From: Rachicladosporium sp. CCFEE 5018
Taxonomy: Eukaryota; Ascomycota; Dothideomycetes; Cladosporiales; Cladosporiaceae
Assembly: GCA_002077045.2 (NCBI GenBank)
Contig: KZ111163.1
Coordinates: forward strand, 309,880 to 373,879
Direction: 5' to 3'
DNA length: 64,000 bases
Made by a program: the position numbers and the translations under genes. Shown piece after piece: positions 33,798-43,783 of the stretch; within the stretch, counting starts at the first letter, position 1; each line of letters begins with the position of its first letter. Under the pieces are notes generated by a model. The model worked only from the letters and a program-made list of their open reading frames with translations. It was not told the DNA's origin and did not search any database.

Positions 33798-35058
33798 ATG
33801 ACCGTCTCACTACTCACCCTAGCTGAGCGGCACATCGTCACCCGCCAATGGCGACAAGGAGCCCAATGTCTTCGCTGCCTCCACACCTCGAGACCCAATC
33901 GAGCAGACAAGGGAACCGGCGGCGAAGTAGTAGACTCTAGCAGTAGGCGATCCTACCAAGTCTGCGTAAATATATACAGTAGCTAACAAAGCTACAGCTC
34001 TCCCCCGCTCCAGCCTCCGCCACCAGCGCGCCGCTCGTATCTCTCAAGAAGTCTCCGCCCTCCGCGACACCCCATCTACCGACCCCGCCCCTCTGATCTC
34101 CTCCGATGCCGCTTCCACAGCCCAAGACCAGTCGCACACACCCGCCATTGACGCCCATCCAAGCAGCAATGCCTCCGTCCAGGGCATACTCGGCCAGAAC
34201 TCCGGTCCCGCGAGAGAAGGCCCCTTCGCCCAACCCGTAGGCCGTCTAGACGAAGGCCGCGAAGCAGAGAGTAGCGAGAAGTTCTCCTCACAGGGTCTAG
34301 GCGCAAGAACAACAGACGGCAACCCCACAAATCCCTCAGTCGGCGAGACAGCCGTGCTCTCCCCCCAAACCCAGCCCTCAGACCCCACGGCTCCCGCGTC
34401 CCACACACCCTACCTCCGCACCGCAACCCTCAGCCTCGTAACCACCAGCCCCTCCCACCGTAGCCTCAGACGCCAGCTCCTCGGCCCGAAAGCCCTCCCA
34501 ACCCCCATCCCACCCACAACCCCAGACGCCGCTGTGCCGTACATCAAGTCCCATCTGCGGGTTCTGCAGCCAACGCGGCCTCATCGCAAAGCGTTCCGAC
34601 CACGAAACGCCCCGCATCCGGATCGCGAAGCGCTGCTAGCGACGCGACAGGAGCTGCGGGCTGAGGCCGCGACGGCGCGAGAGGCGTTAGGCGAGGGAAG
34701 GCATTATTTCAAAGACTTGCCTGAGGAGCTGCAGGGGAAGTTCAGGGAGAATCGAGAGGCGTTGGAGGCTACGGCCAAGGGGAGAGATAGTGCTGTGAGG
34801 GCGAAGATTTCGGGGACGTTGGTGGAGAAGTTTGTTAAGGGGAGGTATGATCCGAGGGGCTTGTTGCTTGGGGGAGAGGGGAAGGCGAAGGGCTATGGGA
34901 GGGAGGTGCTGGGTAGTGTTGCGAGGGGCTTGTTGCGGAATGGGACGTATCTGGGCAAAGATGCTGAGAGGGTTGTAAGTAAGGTGAGGAGTCTGCTGCC
35001 TGCGCTGCCTGCTGCTGGAAGCGGAGGAGGAGCGAGGAGAGCGCAGGCGTCGAAGTAA
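33798..35058 (+). CDS. Predicted mitochondrial protein of unknown function
   Basis: Not recognised. Exons are 33798-33942 and 33998-35058 with a 55-nt intron (GTAGGC donor, AGCTAAC branch, CTACAG acceptor), giving 401 aa. The first about 40 residues are rich in Arg and lack acidic residues except one (AERHIVTRQWRQGAQCLRC), suggesting a mitochondrial presequence. The middle is disordered, rich in Ser, Thr and Pro. The conserved-looking part is the last about 170 residues: a basic segment (HRKAFRPRNAPHPDREALL) followed by long charged helices and a GRYDPRGLLLGG turn. No membrane helix. A role in mitochondrial gene expression is only a guess from this composition. Confidence 0.75.
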
Positions 35059-35361
35059 ATCTGCGCGGAGCAGATGCATGCCAGCCAAGCTGGATGAATC
35101 AGCATGACACCTTCATCATGCGTCTATACATGCTCATTACATGGAGAAGCTACGTCGCTGTAACCGTCTGGCCTCTGTCGCCGTGACATCGATCACCATC
35201 GCATCGGGGCTTGCCTCTGCCTGCGCTAGGCAACTCATGTCCATAATCAATGATCGTCGGCAACTCGATGCAATCACTGTGCCCGACTGTGCACCAAGTC
35301 GGCGTCCAGCGTCTTGTGCAAGCCATGTGATCCCTCATGAAGGCACCACGATCTCCGCCTG
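35059..35361. other. Convergent intergenic region
   Basis: 3' flanks of the mitochondrial protein gene and CK2 alpha. No gene seen. Confidence 0.55.
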
Positions 35362-36574
35362 TCATGTGTGAACGCTATTCGCGTTTGACGGCGCCTGGCC
35401 AGCAACCGCAGCCGCATCCTCCTCAGCCTTCCGTATGGGCGCGAAGTAAGGATGTGCCATCGCCTCCTTCGCCGTAAGCCGCTCCTAGAAAGTTGTCAGC
35501 ACAATCCCTCCCGCGCACACCACCACCGACGAAACCAAGACATACCTGATGATCATACCTCAACAACCGATCCAAAAAATCCACAGCATCATTACTGACA
35601 AACCGCTGATTCTCCGCGTTCACAAACCCATGCCAGCTCTTCTTCGGGAACCTACCCAGAATATCATCATACTGCGCATCAAGCTCAATATCATACTTGT
35701 CCAAGTAATCAAACAGATCCTCCGTCCCCAGCACCTTCGCAATCTTCACCAGTTGATCCGAATTGCTGTTGCCATGGAAGAAGGGCTCTTTCCGGAAAAT
35801 CATGCTCGCGAACATGGCGCCTAAACTCCACATGTCGAGACTGTAGTCGTATTCTTGTAAATCTACCAGGAGTTCGGGGCCTTTGAAGTAGCGGGATGCG
35901 ACGCGGACGTTGTATTCTGTGCCGGCGTGGTAGAACTCTGCTAGACCCCAGTCGATGAGGCGGAGCTTGCGGTTCTCGTGGTCGATCATTACGTTATGCG
36001 GTTTCACGTCCCGATGCATGATGCCCTTCGAATGGCAGAAGTCTAGCGCTTTCAGCAGCTCGTGGATGTAGAACCGTACGTCTAGGTCGGTGAATTTGGG
36101 ATAGAGCGTGCGGAAGTCTGTGTTGTTGACGTGCTCGAAGATTAGGCTGGGAGTTTTGGATTGCGCGTCCCGGACTACATCCAAGAGGGCGACGATGTTT
36201 GGGCCGCCGGAGAGGTTCTGCAGGATCTTGATTTCGCGCTTGATCTTCTTCTTTTTGACGGGTTTGAGGACTTTGATGACGCATTTCTGGTAGTTTACTA
36301 TGTTTATGCCTTCGAAGACTTCGGAGTATTTGCCGCGGCCTGGTGTTGTCAGTACGCTGATGTGACGTGACGAAGTGATGCTGATCTGCGCCCGCTACGC
36401 GAGATCCCAGACCACCGCCGCGCTCCACCGCTTCTTGGACAGCGTAAGATTGTACATACCGATCTTCCTGACGACCTCGTAGTTCTCCAACACGCCCCAG
36501 CTAATGTTCACGCTGTCATAGTCCCAGTATGCGCGGGGCATCTGTTGGTTGATATCTGCGTACACTCGCGCCAT
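35362..36574 (-). CDS. CKA1: Casein kinase II catalytic subunit alpha
   Basis: A constitutively active Ser/Thr kinase of nucleus and cytoplasm that phosphorylates acidic sites. Exons on the minus strand are 36460-36574, 35546-36339 and 35362-35484; the introns are 120 and 61 nt (both GTATGT donors). The product is 343 aa. Family marks are the N-terminal ARVYADIN and WDYD, a Gly loop split by intron 1 (KIG|RGKYSEVFEG), the basic KKKKIKREIK cluster, catalytic HRDVKPHNV, DWG in place of DFG (a CK2 hallmark), GPELLVD and HGNSNSDQL. The C-terminus is a short Ala-rich tail, unlike vertebrate alpha. It is head-to-head with RPP1. Confidence 0.96.
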
Positions 36575-37015
36575 GCTGGGCGAGATTGGACTGATTCGTG
36601 CCTCCTCCGCGCTGGCGATACGACCCTCTATGCCCTAGTGGGCTGGGACGAGTGACGTTCCAGGCAGGATTGATATCGTCGGCAATGAGCTGACGTGGCT
36701 TGTCGAGTGTCAATCGATCGGGAGCAGTGTTGTGGGTACGCCCAGTCTATTCCAATGCAAGGTATGCTGCGTATTCAAGTCCTTCCTCATTTGGATGTGA
36801 TGTCGTTGCGCGTGGGCTGGTCTCATAGTGGGGCCGAGTGTGAGTGAAGCTTGATGATGAGGCTTGCAGATAGAGTGTCGGCTAGATCCGGGGCAGCTAA
36901 GCTTATATCTCGCGAGAAAGTGGCAGTCACATGCCGGAGCGTCCTCGACCTGATCAGGGATGTTGGACTTTCGATAGCAGACCCAGGACTCGCTGCAGTC
37001 CAGTTCAAGGCAGCA
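36575..37015. promoter_or_regulatory. Shared divergent promoter, CK2 alpha / RPP1
   Basis: 441 bp between two divergent start codons. The RPP1 frame is open leftward to 36851 but without family similarity, so I place the start at MFYDLNLPYS. Confidence 0.5.
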
Positions 37016-38051
37016 ATGTTCTACGACTTGAATCTCCCCTACTCGCCCACCGATGCTGGCCTTGCTCGAACCCTCCACTTCAGCCACGAGCTGGGCATCA
37101 ATGTCATCGCCCTGAACCATAGCATCACCGGCAAGCTGCCAAATGAGATCGTACACGCGACATCCCAATCTTGGACTTGTGATCAACACTGACCAACTCC
37201 AGGCCTGCGCCATACCCTCCCCTCTCCTCTTCAAAGACCTCCCTCGGACCCTCCAGATCCTCACCCGCTGCACCCTCCATCTGACTGAGACACACCAAAA
37301 CGCCCGCCTACTCGCCCTCGCGTCGCACTACGACATCCTTGCCCTCCGACCCACGGATGAGAAGTCCCTCCAATTAGCTTGCTCAAGCCTGGACTGCGAC
37401 ATCATCTCCCTTGACCTCTCTATCCGGCATCCGTTCCACTTCAAGCATAAGATGCTTATGGAGGCCATCAAAGCTGGAAAGAAGATTGAGATCTGCTACT
37501 CACAGGGTATGATGGGAGACAGTCAGGCGAGGAGGAATCTGATCGGCAATGTGAGTCAGATTGTTAGGGCTACGAGGGGCAGGGGACTAGTGATCAGCTC
37601 GGAGGCTAAGAGCGCGATGGGGCTGCGAGGACCGTGGGATGCTGTCAATCTAGCTGCTGTGTGGGGACTGGGACAGGAGAGAGGGTTCGAGGCGGTCACG
37701 AAGGAAGCGCGGAGTGCTGTGGTGAGTGCGCAATTGAAGAGAACGGGGTGGAGGGGCACGATAAATGTGGTGTATGGCGGGGAGAAGCCTCCGGAGACCG
37801 TCAACACTGTTGTGAACGAGAAAGGAGCTGCTGCCGCGAAGCAAGGAATGCCTAGTAAAGCGACACTGAACGGAAAGGTTGATGCGATTGCTGGGACGAA
37901 GCGGAAAGCCGAGACTGAAGCTGCAGCCGGTGCAGTTAACGGCGGAGGGAAGCCATTGAGCAAGACGCAGATGAAGAAGCGCGCGAAGCTGGAGAAGATG
38001 GCAGCCGAGGCCAGAGAGAAGGAACAGAGCGACGCTGTTGTTACTGGCTGA
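37016..38051 (+). CDS. RPP1: RNase P/MRP protein subunit Rpp1 (Rpp30 family)
   Basis: A protein subunit of nuclear RNase P (pre-tRNA 5' processing) and RNase MRP (rRNA processing). Exons are 37016-37150 and 37203-38051 with a 52-nt intron (GTACAC...CTCCAG, CACTGACC branch), giving 327 aa. The N-terminus MFYDLNLPYSP is the classic Rpp30 start of a TIM-barrel-like fold. Other blocks are LGINVIALNH, YDILALRPTDEK, CDIISLDLSIRHPF, KKIEICYSQGM, and the GLVISSEA...LRGPWDAVNLAAVWGL stretch. The last about 90 residues are a low-complexity Lys-rich extension with a KTQMKKRAKLEK motif, probably a nucleolar localisation and RNA-contact tail. Confidence 0.95.
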
Positions 38052-38423
38052 ACGGTACTTCGACTCGATTCATATTCGAGACATGCCGCGCACACATCAG
38101 CCACTGCGTTGACAAGGCAATGTCCAGAAGTTGACAAAGCGCTTAGGTGTACAGCGCAGAGTTTCTGCAAGCACAGCACAACCTGACCACGAGCTTTCGG
38201 ACGGACGTCATCGAATGTCCGCGCTTTCGACCTCGTCAACGAGCGGGCCAATGATACATGTACGAAGACAGGCACGCAATCCTTCCTCAGTGATAGATCG
38301 AGGTCGCTGGAACTCAGCACATCTACTCTGCTTGACAATAAGTTTGGCGCCCTCTTCGACAGTCGAAAGTCAGCACATTCTCCCTCGCACCTAGAAGGCT
38401 CCACCCGTCTGGGCCACCTCCTC
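38052..38423. other. Intergenic region
   Basis: Between two + strand genes. A minus frame overlapping here (37556-38512) is the shadow of RPP1. Nothing else seen. Confidence 0.5.
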
Positions 38424-38947
38424 ATGGCCGACCTATGGAAGACACATGGCCCCTCCATTGTCGGACTCTGGAAATGCATATCCTTCGAGATCCTAGACGT
38501 CAACGACAACAACCAAATCCTCGGCTACCCGATGGGCTCTGACCCTTTAGCCCGCGTACAAGTCTCGCCATCAGGCTACCTATCCGCACATCTCGCTACG
38601 CCCAAGACAGCATCAGCATCAAAGGATGCAGACACGGTGCCTGTTGCGGAGACAGTATTGACTGGCTACTGCGGCTACTTGACTATGTTCAAAGATGCTG
38701 AGGGGTTGGGATGGAAGACCAAGGTCGACATTGGGAGCGACAGGCATCCTGTTGGAGGCTTTGAGGAGAGGAGATTGAGGTATTGGGAGGAGGGTGGGAA
38801 GGATTTCATGGAGTTGAGGCCGGCGAGGGAGTTTCCGCTACCTGTGAGTACCGAGCTGTGGGAGCGGTTGAGGCGTTGGCCGCTGACTTTTGCTTGCAGG
38901 ATGGCAAGATGGGCAAGGGTGTGTTGATCTGGGAGAAGATAGAGTAA
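38424..38947 (+). CDS. Lipocalin-like domain protein
   Basis: A small protein of 155 aa. Exons are 38424-38843 and 38900-38947; the 56-nt intron has a GTGAGT donor and TTGCAG acceptor. It opens with the family phrase IVGLWKCISFEIL, followed by GYPMGSDPLARVQVSPSGYLSAHL, YCGYLTMF and VDIGSDRHPVGGFEERRLRY, and closes GKGVLIWEKIE. This matches the fungal lipocalin-like domain often found as a stand-alone protein or beside biosynthetic enzymes. No signal peptide. The role is unknown and no biosynthetic cluster is nearby. Confidence 0.82.
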
Positions 38948-39647
38948 CCCCTCCTTACCTCACGGCGCAACGACATGACAGGACAGACCGAAGACACGCC
39001 GACGCAGATCTTGCTTCAAGTGTCTGGGAGCACCCCATGAAATTGCGCTCGAGTAAACGCTCGTTTACGCGATGCAAGCCACCAAGTCATCCACTTCTTC
39101 CGCCGATACAGTGTCTTCATTATTTGGAGTCCCCGATGGCATGTTTCGGTCGTACTCGCCAGCACAGTACGGGGACATGGCAGTTCGTGCCCTGAAACCA
39201 CGCCAAGTCTGGCTTCAGCTACTGATGAGCTTGGCTGCAACGTCCAAGCCGTACTACTGCTACAGACTGATTACTACTACCACAGTATCACTGCACACGA
39301 GCCACATGGACGCCGAAAGACATAGATGGCAGCGCTGTCGCCCACACAGGAACACCATTCCATGCCGTAAGTGTGCATGACTCGGGTGGCTGTATTGTTG
39401 CGATGCTCATCAAGACCTCACGCCCAGCGCTGTCAAGTCCATACGCCCAGTCAAACAGCACAATGGAGTCGCAATGGTAGGTAGCTCGACAGCACTTCTA
39501 TATATCCTCTCTCTGCCACACAATTACATACCTCCCTATCAGACAGCCATTCGTTCATTTTCTTCTTCTCAGCGGCCCCAGTACAGGCGCTTCCGCTCTC
39601 TTACATCTCACCCCACCGTCTCGCACCCCTCTCAACCCAACGCATAG
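38948..39647. other. Intergenic region, LPMO promoter
   Basis: 700 bp; the right half is pyrimidine-rich with a TATA box at 39499. No gene recognised. Confidence 0.55.
39499..39505 (+). promoter_or_regulatory. TATA box upstream of AA9 LPMO
   Basis: TATATAT about 143 bp before the ATG at 39648, followed by a CT-rich tract typical of well-expressed fungal promoters. Confidence 0.5.
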
Positions 39648-41144
39648 ATGTTCACCCCCACCACCACCCTCCTCACCACAGCGCTGCTGGCAGGCCCCTC
39701 CCTCATCAACGCCCACTACATCTTCTCCCAACTGATCGTCAACGGCGCCGCCGTCGGCTCAGACTACACCTACATCCGCAAAAACACAAACACCTACATG
39801 CCCTCCTTCACCGCCGACGTCGTAAACTCCCCAAACGCAATCTGCAACGTCGGCGCCCAGAACGCGGCGTCCAAGACCTACGATGTCAAGGCTGGGGATA
39901 AGGTGGGGTTCAAGTTGATGTTCAATGAGTTTATTGAGCACCCCGGGCCGGCCTTTGTGTACATGAGTAAGGCTACGGGAGGGGATGTGGCTAGTTATGG
40001 GGGCGAGGGGGATTGGTTCAAGGTGTTAGAGAGTGGGATTGTTAGTGGGGATGGGACTACGGATACGGATTGGGCGAGTTGGCAGAAGGATCGGATTGAG
40101 TTTACGATTCCGGCTGATACGCCAAGTGGGGAGTATCTTGTGAGAGTGAGTCGTGGTCGAGATTGATGCGAACTTGTTAGGTACGAATACTGATTGTGAC
40201 TACAGCCTGAGCATATCGGTCTTCACGAGGCGCATGTTGGCAAGGCGCAGTTCTACATGGGTACGCTCTTAACACCCTTGACCTTCCCACGAGCGGCCTA
40301 CTGACACCTCCCAGAATGCGCCCGACTCCGCGTCTCCGGCGGCGGCTCCGGCTCGCCCTCTCCTCTCGTCAAGATCCCCGGGCTCTACAAGGCGGACGAT
40401 GTAGGCATCGCGTGGAACAAGTGGACCAACAATCCCGTGAAGTACGTCATGCCGGGTCCTGCTGTCTGGCGCGGCGGCGCATCGTCGTCTGGCTCGTCGT
40501 CTGCTTCGAGCGAGACTGAGACGACTGGCTCCGACGCTGAGGCTACGATTGGTGACAGCGCCGGCGCTGAGACCTCATCAGGGTCTACGACTGGCGCCGA
40601 GACTTCCTCGAGTTCGTCGACTGGTTCGGATGCCTCGTCTGGCTTGTTATCGACTGGCTACGAGACCGAGACTGGGGCTGAGGCTTCGAGTGGCACTGAT
40701 GCCGGTGCCTTTACCGGCTCGACCACTGATAGTACCACGACGGACTCTTCTGATGCGAGCACTGGTGATAGCGCTACTGGCTCCGACGCCGCGTCCGGAT
40801 CATCGACTGGCTATGAGATTGGTGCCGAGACCTCCACGGGCTCTGACTCAGCGACTGACACAACAGCTGGTGGCGACTCTGCCGCCTTCACTGGTGGCTC
40901 GATCGGTACTACGCCCTGGGGCAGCATCTCGGATTCCACTGGCTCTGCTGCCGGCGGCTCCTCCACAGGCACAACGACTGGCTCCCCTCCAGTCACCTCT
41001 GGCTCCGGCTCCACGCCTCCCGCTCCGATGGCACCTCCCGCCGGCGCAGGTACGCGATGGGGCGGTCCTAAGGGCATGGGTAGCCGCTGGGGTCAGTGGA
41101 ATGGACGTGTCAAGGGCCGCAGGACTCGACTATCGTCGATGTGA
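39648..41144 (+). CDS. Lytic polysaccharide monooxygenase, AA9 family, with long Ser/Thr/Gly tail
   Basis: A secreted copper enzyme that oxidatively cleaves cellulose or related glucans. Exons are 39648-40145, 40206-40260 and 40315-41144 (introns 60 and 54 nt), giving 460 aa. The signal peptide ends ...INA, so the mature N-terminus is His23, the first ligand of the copper histidine brace. The second is His98 in EHPGPAFVYM. Gln181 and axial Tyr183 lie in KAQFYMEC, after EHIGLHEAH. The catalytic domain stops near WRGG; about 200 residues of Ser/Thr/Gly/Asp-rich sequence follow. There is no carbohydrate-binding module. The last about 30 residues are unusually basic (GRVKGRRTR), with no GPI signal. 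Confidence 0.92.
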
Positions 41145-41634
41145 ACTTAGCCATGCGGTGTAATTGATAAGGTGGGCAAATGGAGAGAAATCGAGAATGG
41201 GAACGATGTACAATAGTCACGGCATTGCAGGCTGGGGGTTCCGAGATCAGCCCAGGCGGCATTTTGGGTACTGCAATGTATTCATGGCTTGCGGGCCACA
41301 AGCCGTTTGAGTTCTCTCACCAGGGCATACGTAATCCGCAATGACCTTGAAGGTGGAAGACGCAAAAGGTAGGTGCTTCAGTATTTCCTCCCACCCATAG
41401 TATAGAGCAGCGTGCCGAATTGGATCACCATGCAGCAGTACTGCCAATTCACGAGATCGGTGTGGACAGTGTGACGGCGATGTACGATGCAAATCTCTGG
41501 CAGGTTGCCGCTGTTACGTGAATACCATTTTCGAAAACTAATTGCAGTCCCTAATTCGCCGCGAGACGGTCTATAAGAGCAGTGGGAGAACGCAACTTGA
41601 CAGTCCGGCTAATCAAGACACACTTCTGATCGAT
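41145..41634. other. Convergent intergenic region
   Basis: 3' flanks of the LPMO and the HSL-type hydrolase. No gene seen. Confidence 0.55.
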
Positions 41635-43020
41635 CTAGACAGTGACCGGATGCACGTTCTCATCTCTACCTTCTTGCTCATCTCCATCACGGCTATCAAC
41701 ACTCACATCATCACCCTCCTGATCAACTCGCGCCTTCTCGAAGCTCACCTTCTCCCTGCCCTGCGCATTCACATTATCTCCATCTTCCCTCTCCATGACT
41801 CCAACGGCGTCCCGTCCCGCCCACGTCAGACTCGTGAACTTCACGCACTCGTCTAGCACCTCGAGCCTGGTCCTCCTCTCCTCTTTATTAAGCGCAACCT
41901 CTGGAAAAGTAGTCCAGCCGTGCTTCCGGTCCGCGTACCGCATGGTCTTGAGATCCGCTCCGCGGCCTTCGGCTCGCACCTTCGCATCCCAGGCCTCGGA
42001 CTGCTCCCACAGTGTGTCAAGACCAGATAGTATGAGTAAGATCTTCGCCCGGGGGTGTAGCTGCGTCGCTATGTCTAGAAGCCCGGGAGAAGCGCGGCCA
42101 TGCGCCGCAAGTTCCCGAGAGACGTAAGTAGAGGCTAGATGATCATCCAGAGATTGCTTTCCAGGTTTACGAGGCTTCACGGCAGGCATTCTCTCATGTC
42201 GCGTGCGTTCGCTGGGAAGCTGTCGCAGATCTAACGCAGGGTAGAGTAGCAGTAAAGCTACGGGGTGAGAGTAGTCTCGAGGGATCGGCGATGGCCAGTC
42301 TGGAAAGCCCAAGTCGGCTGGTACGTGCATGCCCACGTTGAGAGCAATGTTGCCGCCGCTGCTCGCGCCGCTGAAAGCAATCTTGGTTGTGTCGAGATTG
42401 ATGTTCAGAGGCGGTGGTGTGGGCACCCTATCTACGCGCCGCTCGTCCTTCGTGGCTTTGGCTTGTAGTGCGGCGAACCAGTGTGCTCGGAAGAATTCTG
42501 CGATACCGTCTCTGAGTGCCTGATACCCGGGAGTATAAGTTGTGTCCAGGAGCGCTCTCACAGCATCATCGGCATCCTCGATCGCCGCGGGGAACTTGTC
42601 CAGCGGTGCCATGCGATAGTCGACACTTATCACTACAGCCTTCAACTCTCGACATAGCCTTGCGCAGAATGGTGCCTGCTCTAGACAGCTTCCGAGATAG
42701 AAGCCACCGCCATGGTAGTCCATCACTACTGGGTACGAGCCGAGGTCAGGGGTCGACTCGCCTGATTCTGGACTCGGAAAGGTCGTCGGTGGAATGAAAA
42801 CATACAGCGGTATCGTCCTGCCAGCTTGTCTGGACGGCAGATCCAAGCGAAAGGGCTGTGGGCCTTCTCTAGACGTGATCCGCAGTGCGTCCATGGGCAC
42901 AGCACGAGGCAGACGGACCAGAGCGGTCTTTGCCAGCGTTGATAGATCTTGCTGACTCCAGCGGCTGACATGGTGCCGTATGCTCTCCATGGTGGGCCGT
43001 GGACCGTGAGACCCGGGCAT
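41635..43020 (-). CDS. Alpha/beta hydrolase, hormone-sensitive lipase type
   Basis: A 461-aa serine hydrolase in one exon. The oxyanion-hole motif HGGG (His103-Gly106, in DYHGGGFYLG) and ISVDYRMAP are diagnostic of the HSL/arylacetamide deacetylase group. The nucleophile is Ser220 in GASSG. The acid is probably in the SGLDTLW segment and the His in DRKHGWTTFP. A disordered, charged extension of about 50 residues follows the catalytic domain. No signal peptide. An alternative start 10 codons downstream (MESIRHHVSR) is possible. Substrate is likely an acyl or carbamoyl ester; it cannot be fixed from sequence. Confidence 0.9.
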   Translation of the reverse strand: MPGSHGPRPTMESIRHHVSRWSQQDLSTLAKTALVRLPRAVPMDALRITSREGPQPFRLDLPSRQAGRTIPLYVFIPPTTFPSPESGESTPDLGSYPVVMDYHGGGFYLGSCLEQAPFCARLCRELKAVVISVDYRMAPLDKFPAAIEDADDAVRALLDTTYTPGYQALRDGIAEFFRAHWFAALQAKATKDERRVDRVPTPPPLNINLDTTKIAFSGASSGGNIALNVGMHVPADLGFPDWPSPIPRDYSHPVALLLLYPALDLRQLPSERTRHERMPAVKPRKPGKQSLDDHLASTYVSRELAAHGRASPGLLDIATQLHPRAKILLILSGLDTLWEQSEAWDAKVRAEGRGADLKTMRYADRKHGWTTFPEVALNKEERRTRLEVLDECVKFTSLTWAGRDAVGVMEREDGDNVNAQGREKVSFEKARVDQEGDDVSVDSRDGDEQEGRDENVHPVTV

Positions 43021-43783
43021 CCTGTATCGACTCTAGATGTTGTGTGGTGAACAATGTCAGGGATTGCGAGATAGACAGCGTCGCTTCGCCAGGCCAGAGG
43101 TCGATGAGGCACGAGATTGCTTTTGTCGGTCAAGTCGTGGTCAATGGTTGTCGTGGCTTCAATTCATTGAGAAGGCTGCCTATAGACGCCTGTGGAGTAC
43201 AGTCAACAATGTTAGTGAGCAACTATCGGAGGTCATCGACTTTACACAGGCGTGGCTAAATCTTGGTTGATGAACACGCAATCGCATCTATGGAGCTGGA
43301 GGAGCGAGTGTGGAATCGATCCCGTGCAGGTGCAGAAGTGGGATGGGGATTATTAGATGAAGCAAGGCATCGAGCTTATCAATTGACTTCGGATGGGATG
43401 AGTAACGAGTCGCAGCAACACACATCTACAGTGATAGGAATCGCTTCGACTCAGGTCTATTATGGGACCGGAAGCCCTGACGACAGTGAAGAGAGGCATT
43501 GAATTCATTCCTAGTTGATTGGAGCTCTTGGGGTTTACAGTGAACAACCGCATCCGCTTACACAGACTCCGAACCACGAACATGCAAACGATGCCCTTCA
43601 CGATCTATAATAATACTGTATGCCACTCCTGGCTCCCTAGAAAGTGCCCACGCCCGACCGCTATGCCAATACACACGCTCGCCCGAACGCACAGTCCAAC
43701 ATGCAACGCCATACCCTTACGGACAACCCTCAAACTCCTCTGATGCTGTACAATTCCTTCTGCCGTCGATGCAAGTTGCTATT
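43021..43783. other. Intergenic region
   Basis: Promoter of the HSL hydrolase and 3' flank of the next minus-strand transporter. Short open frames are not gene-like. Confidence 0.5.
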
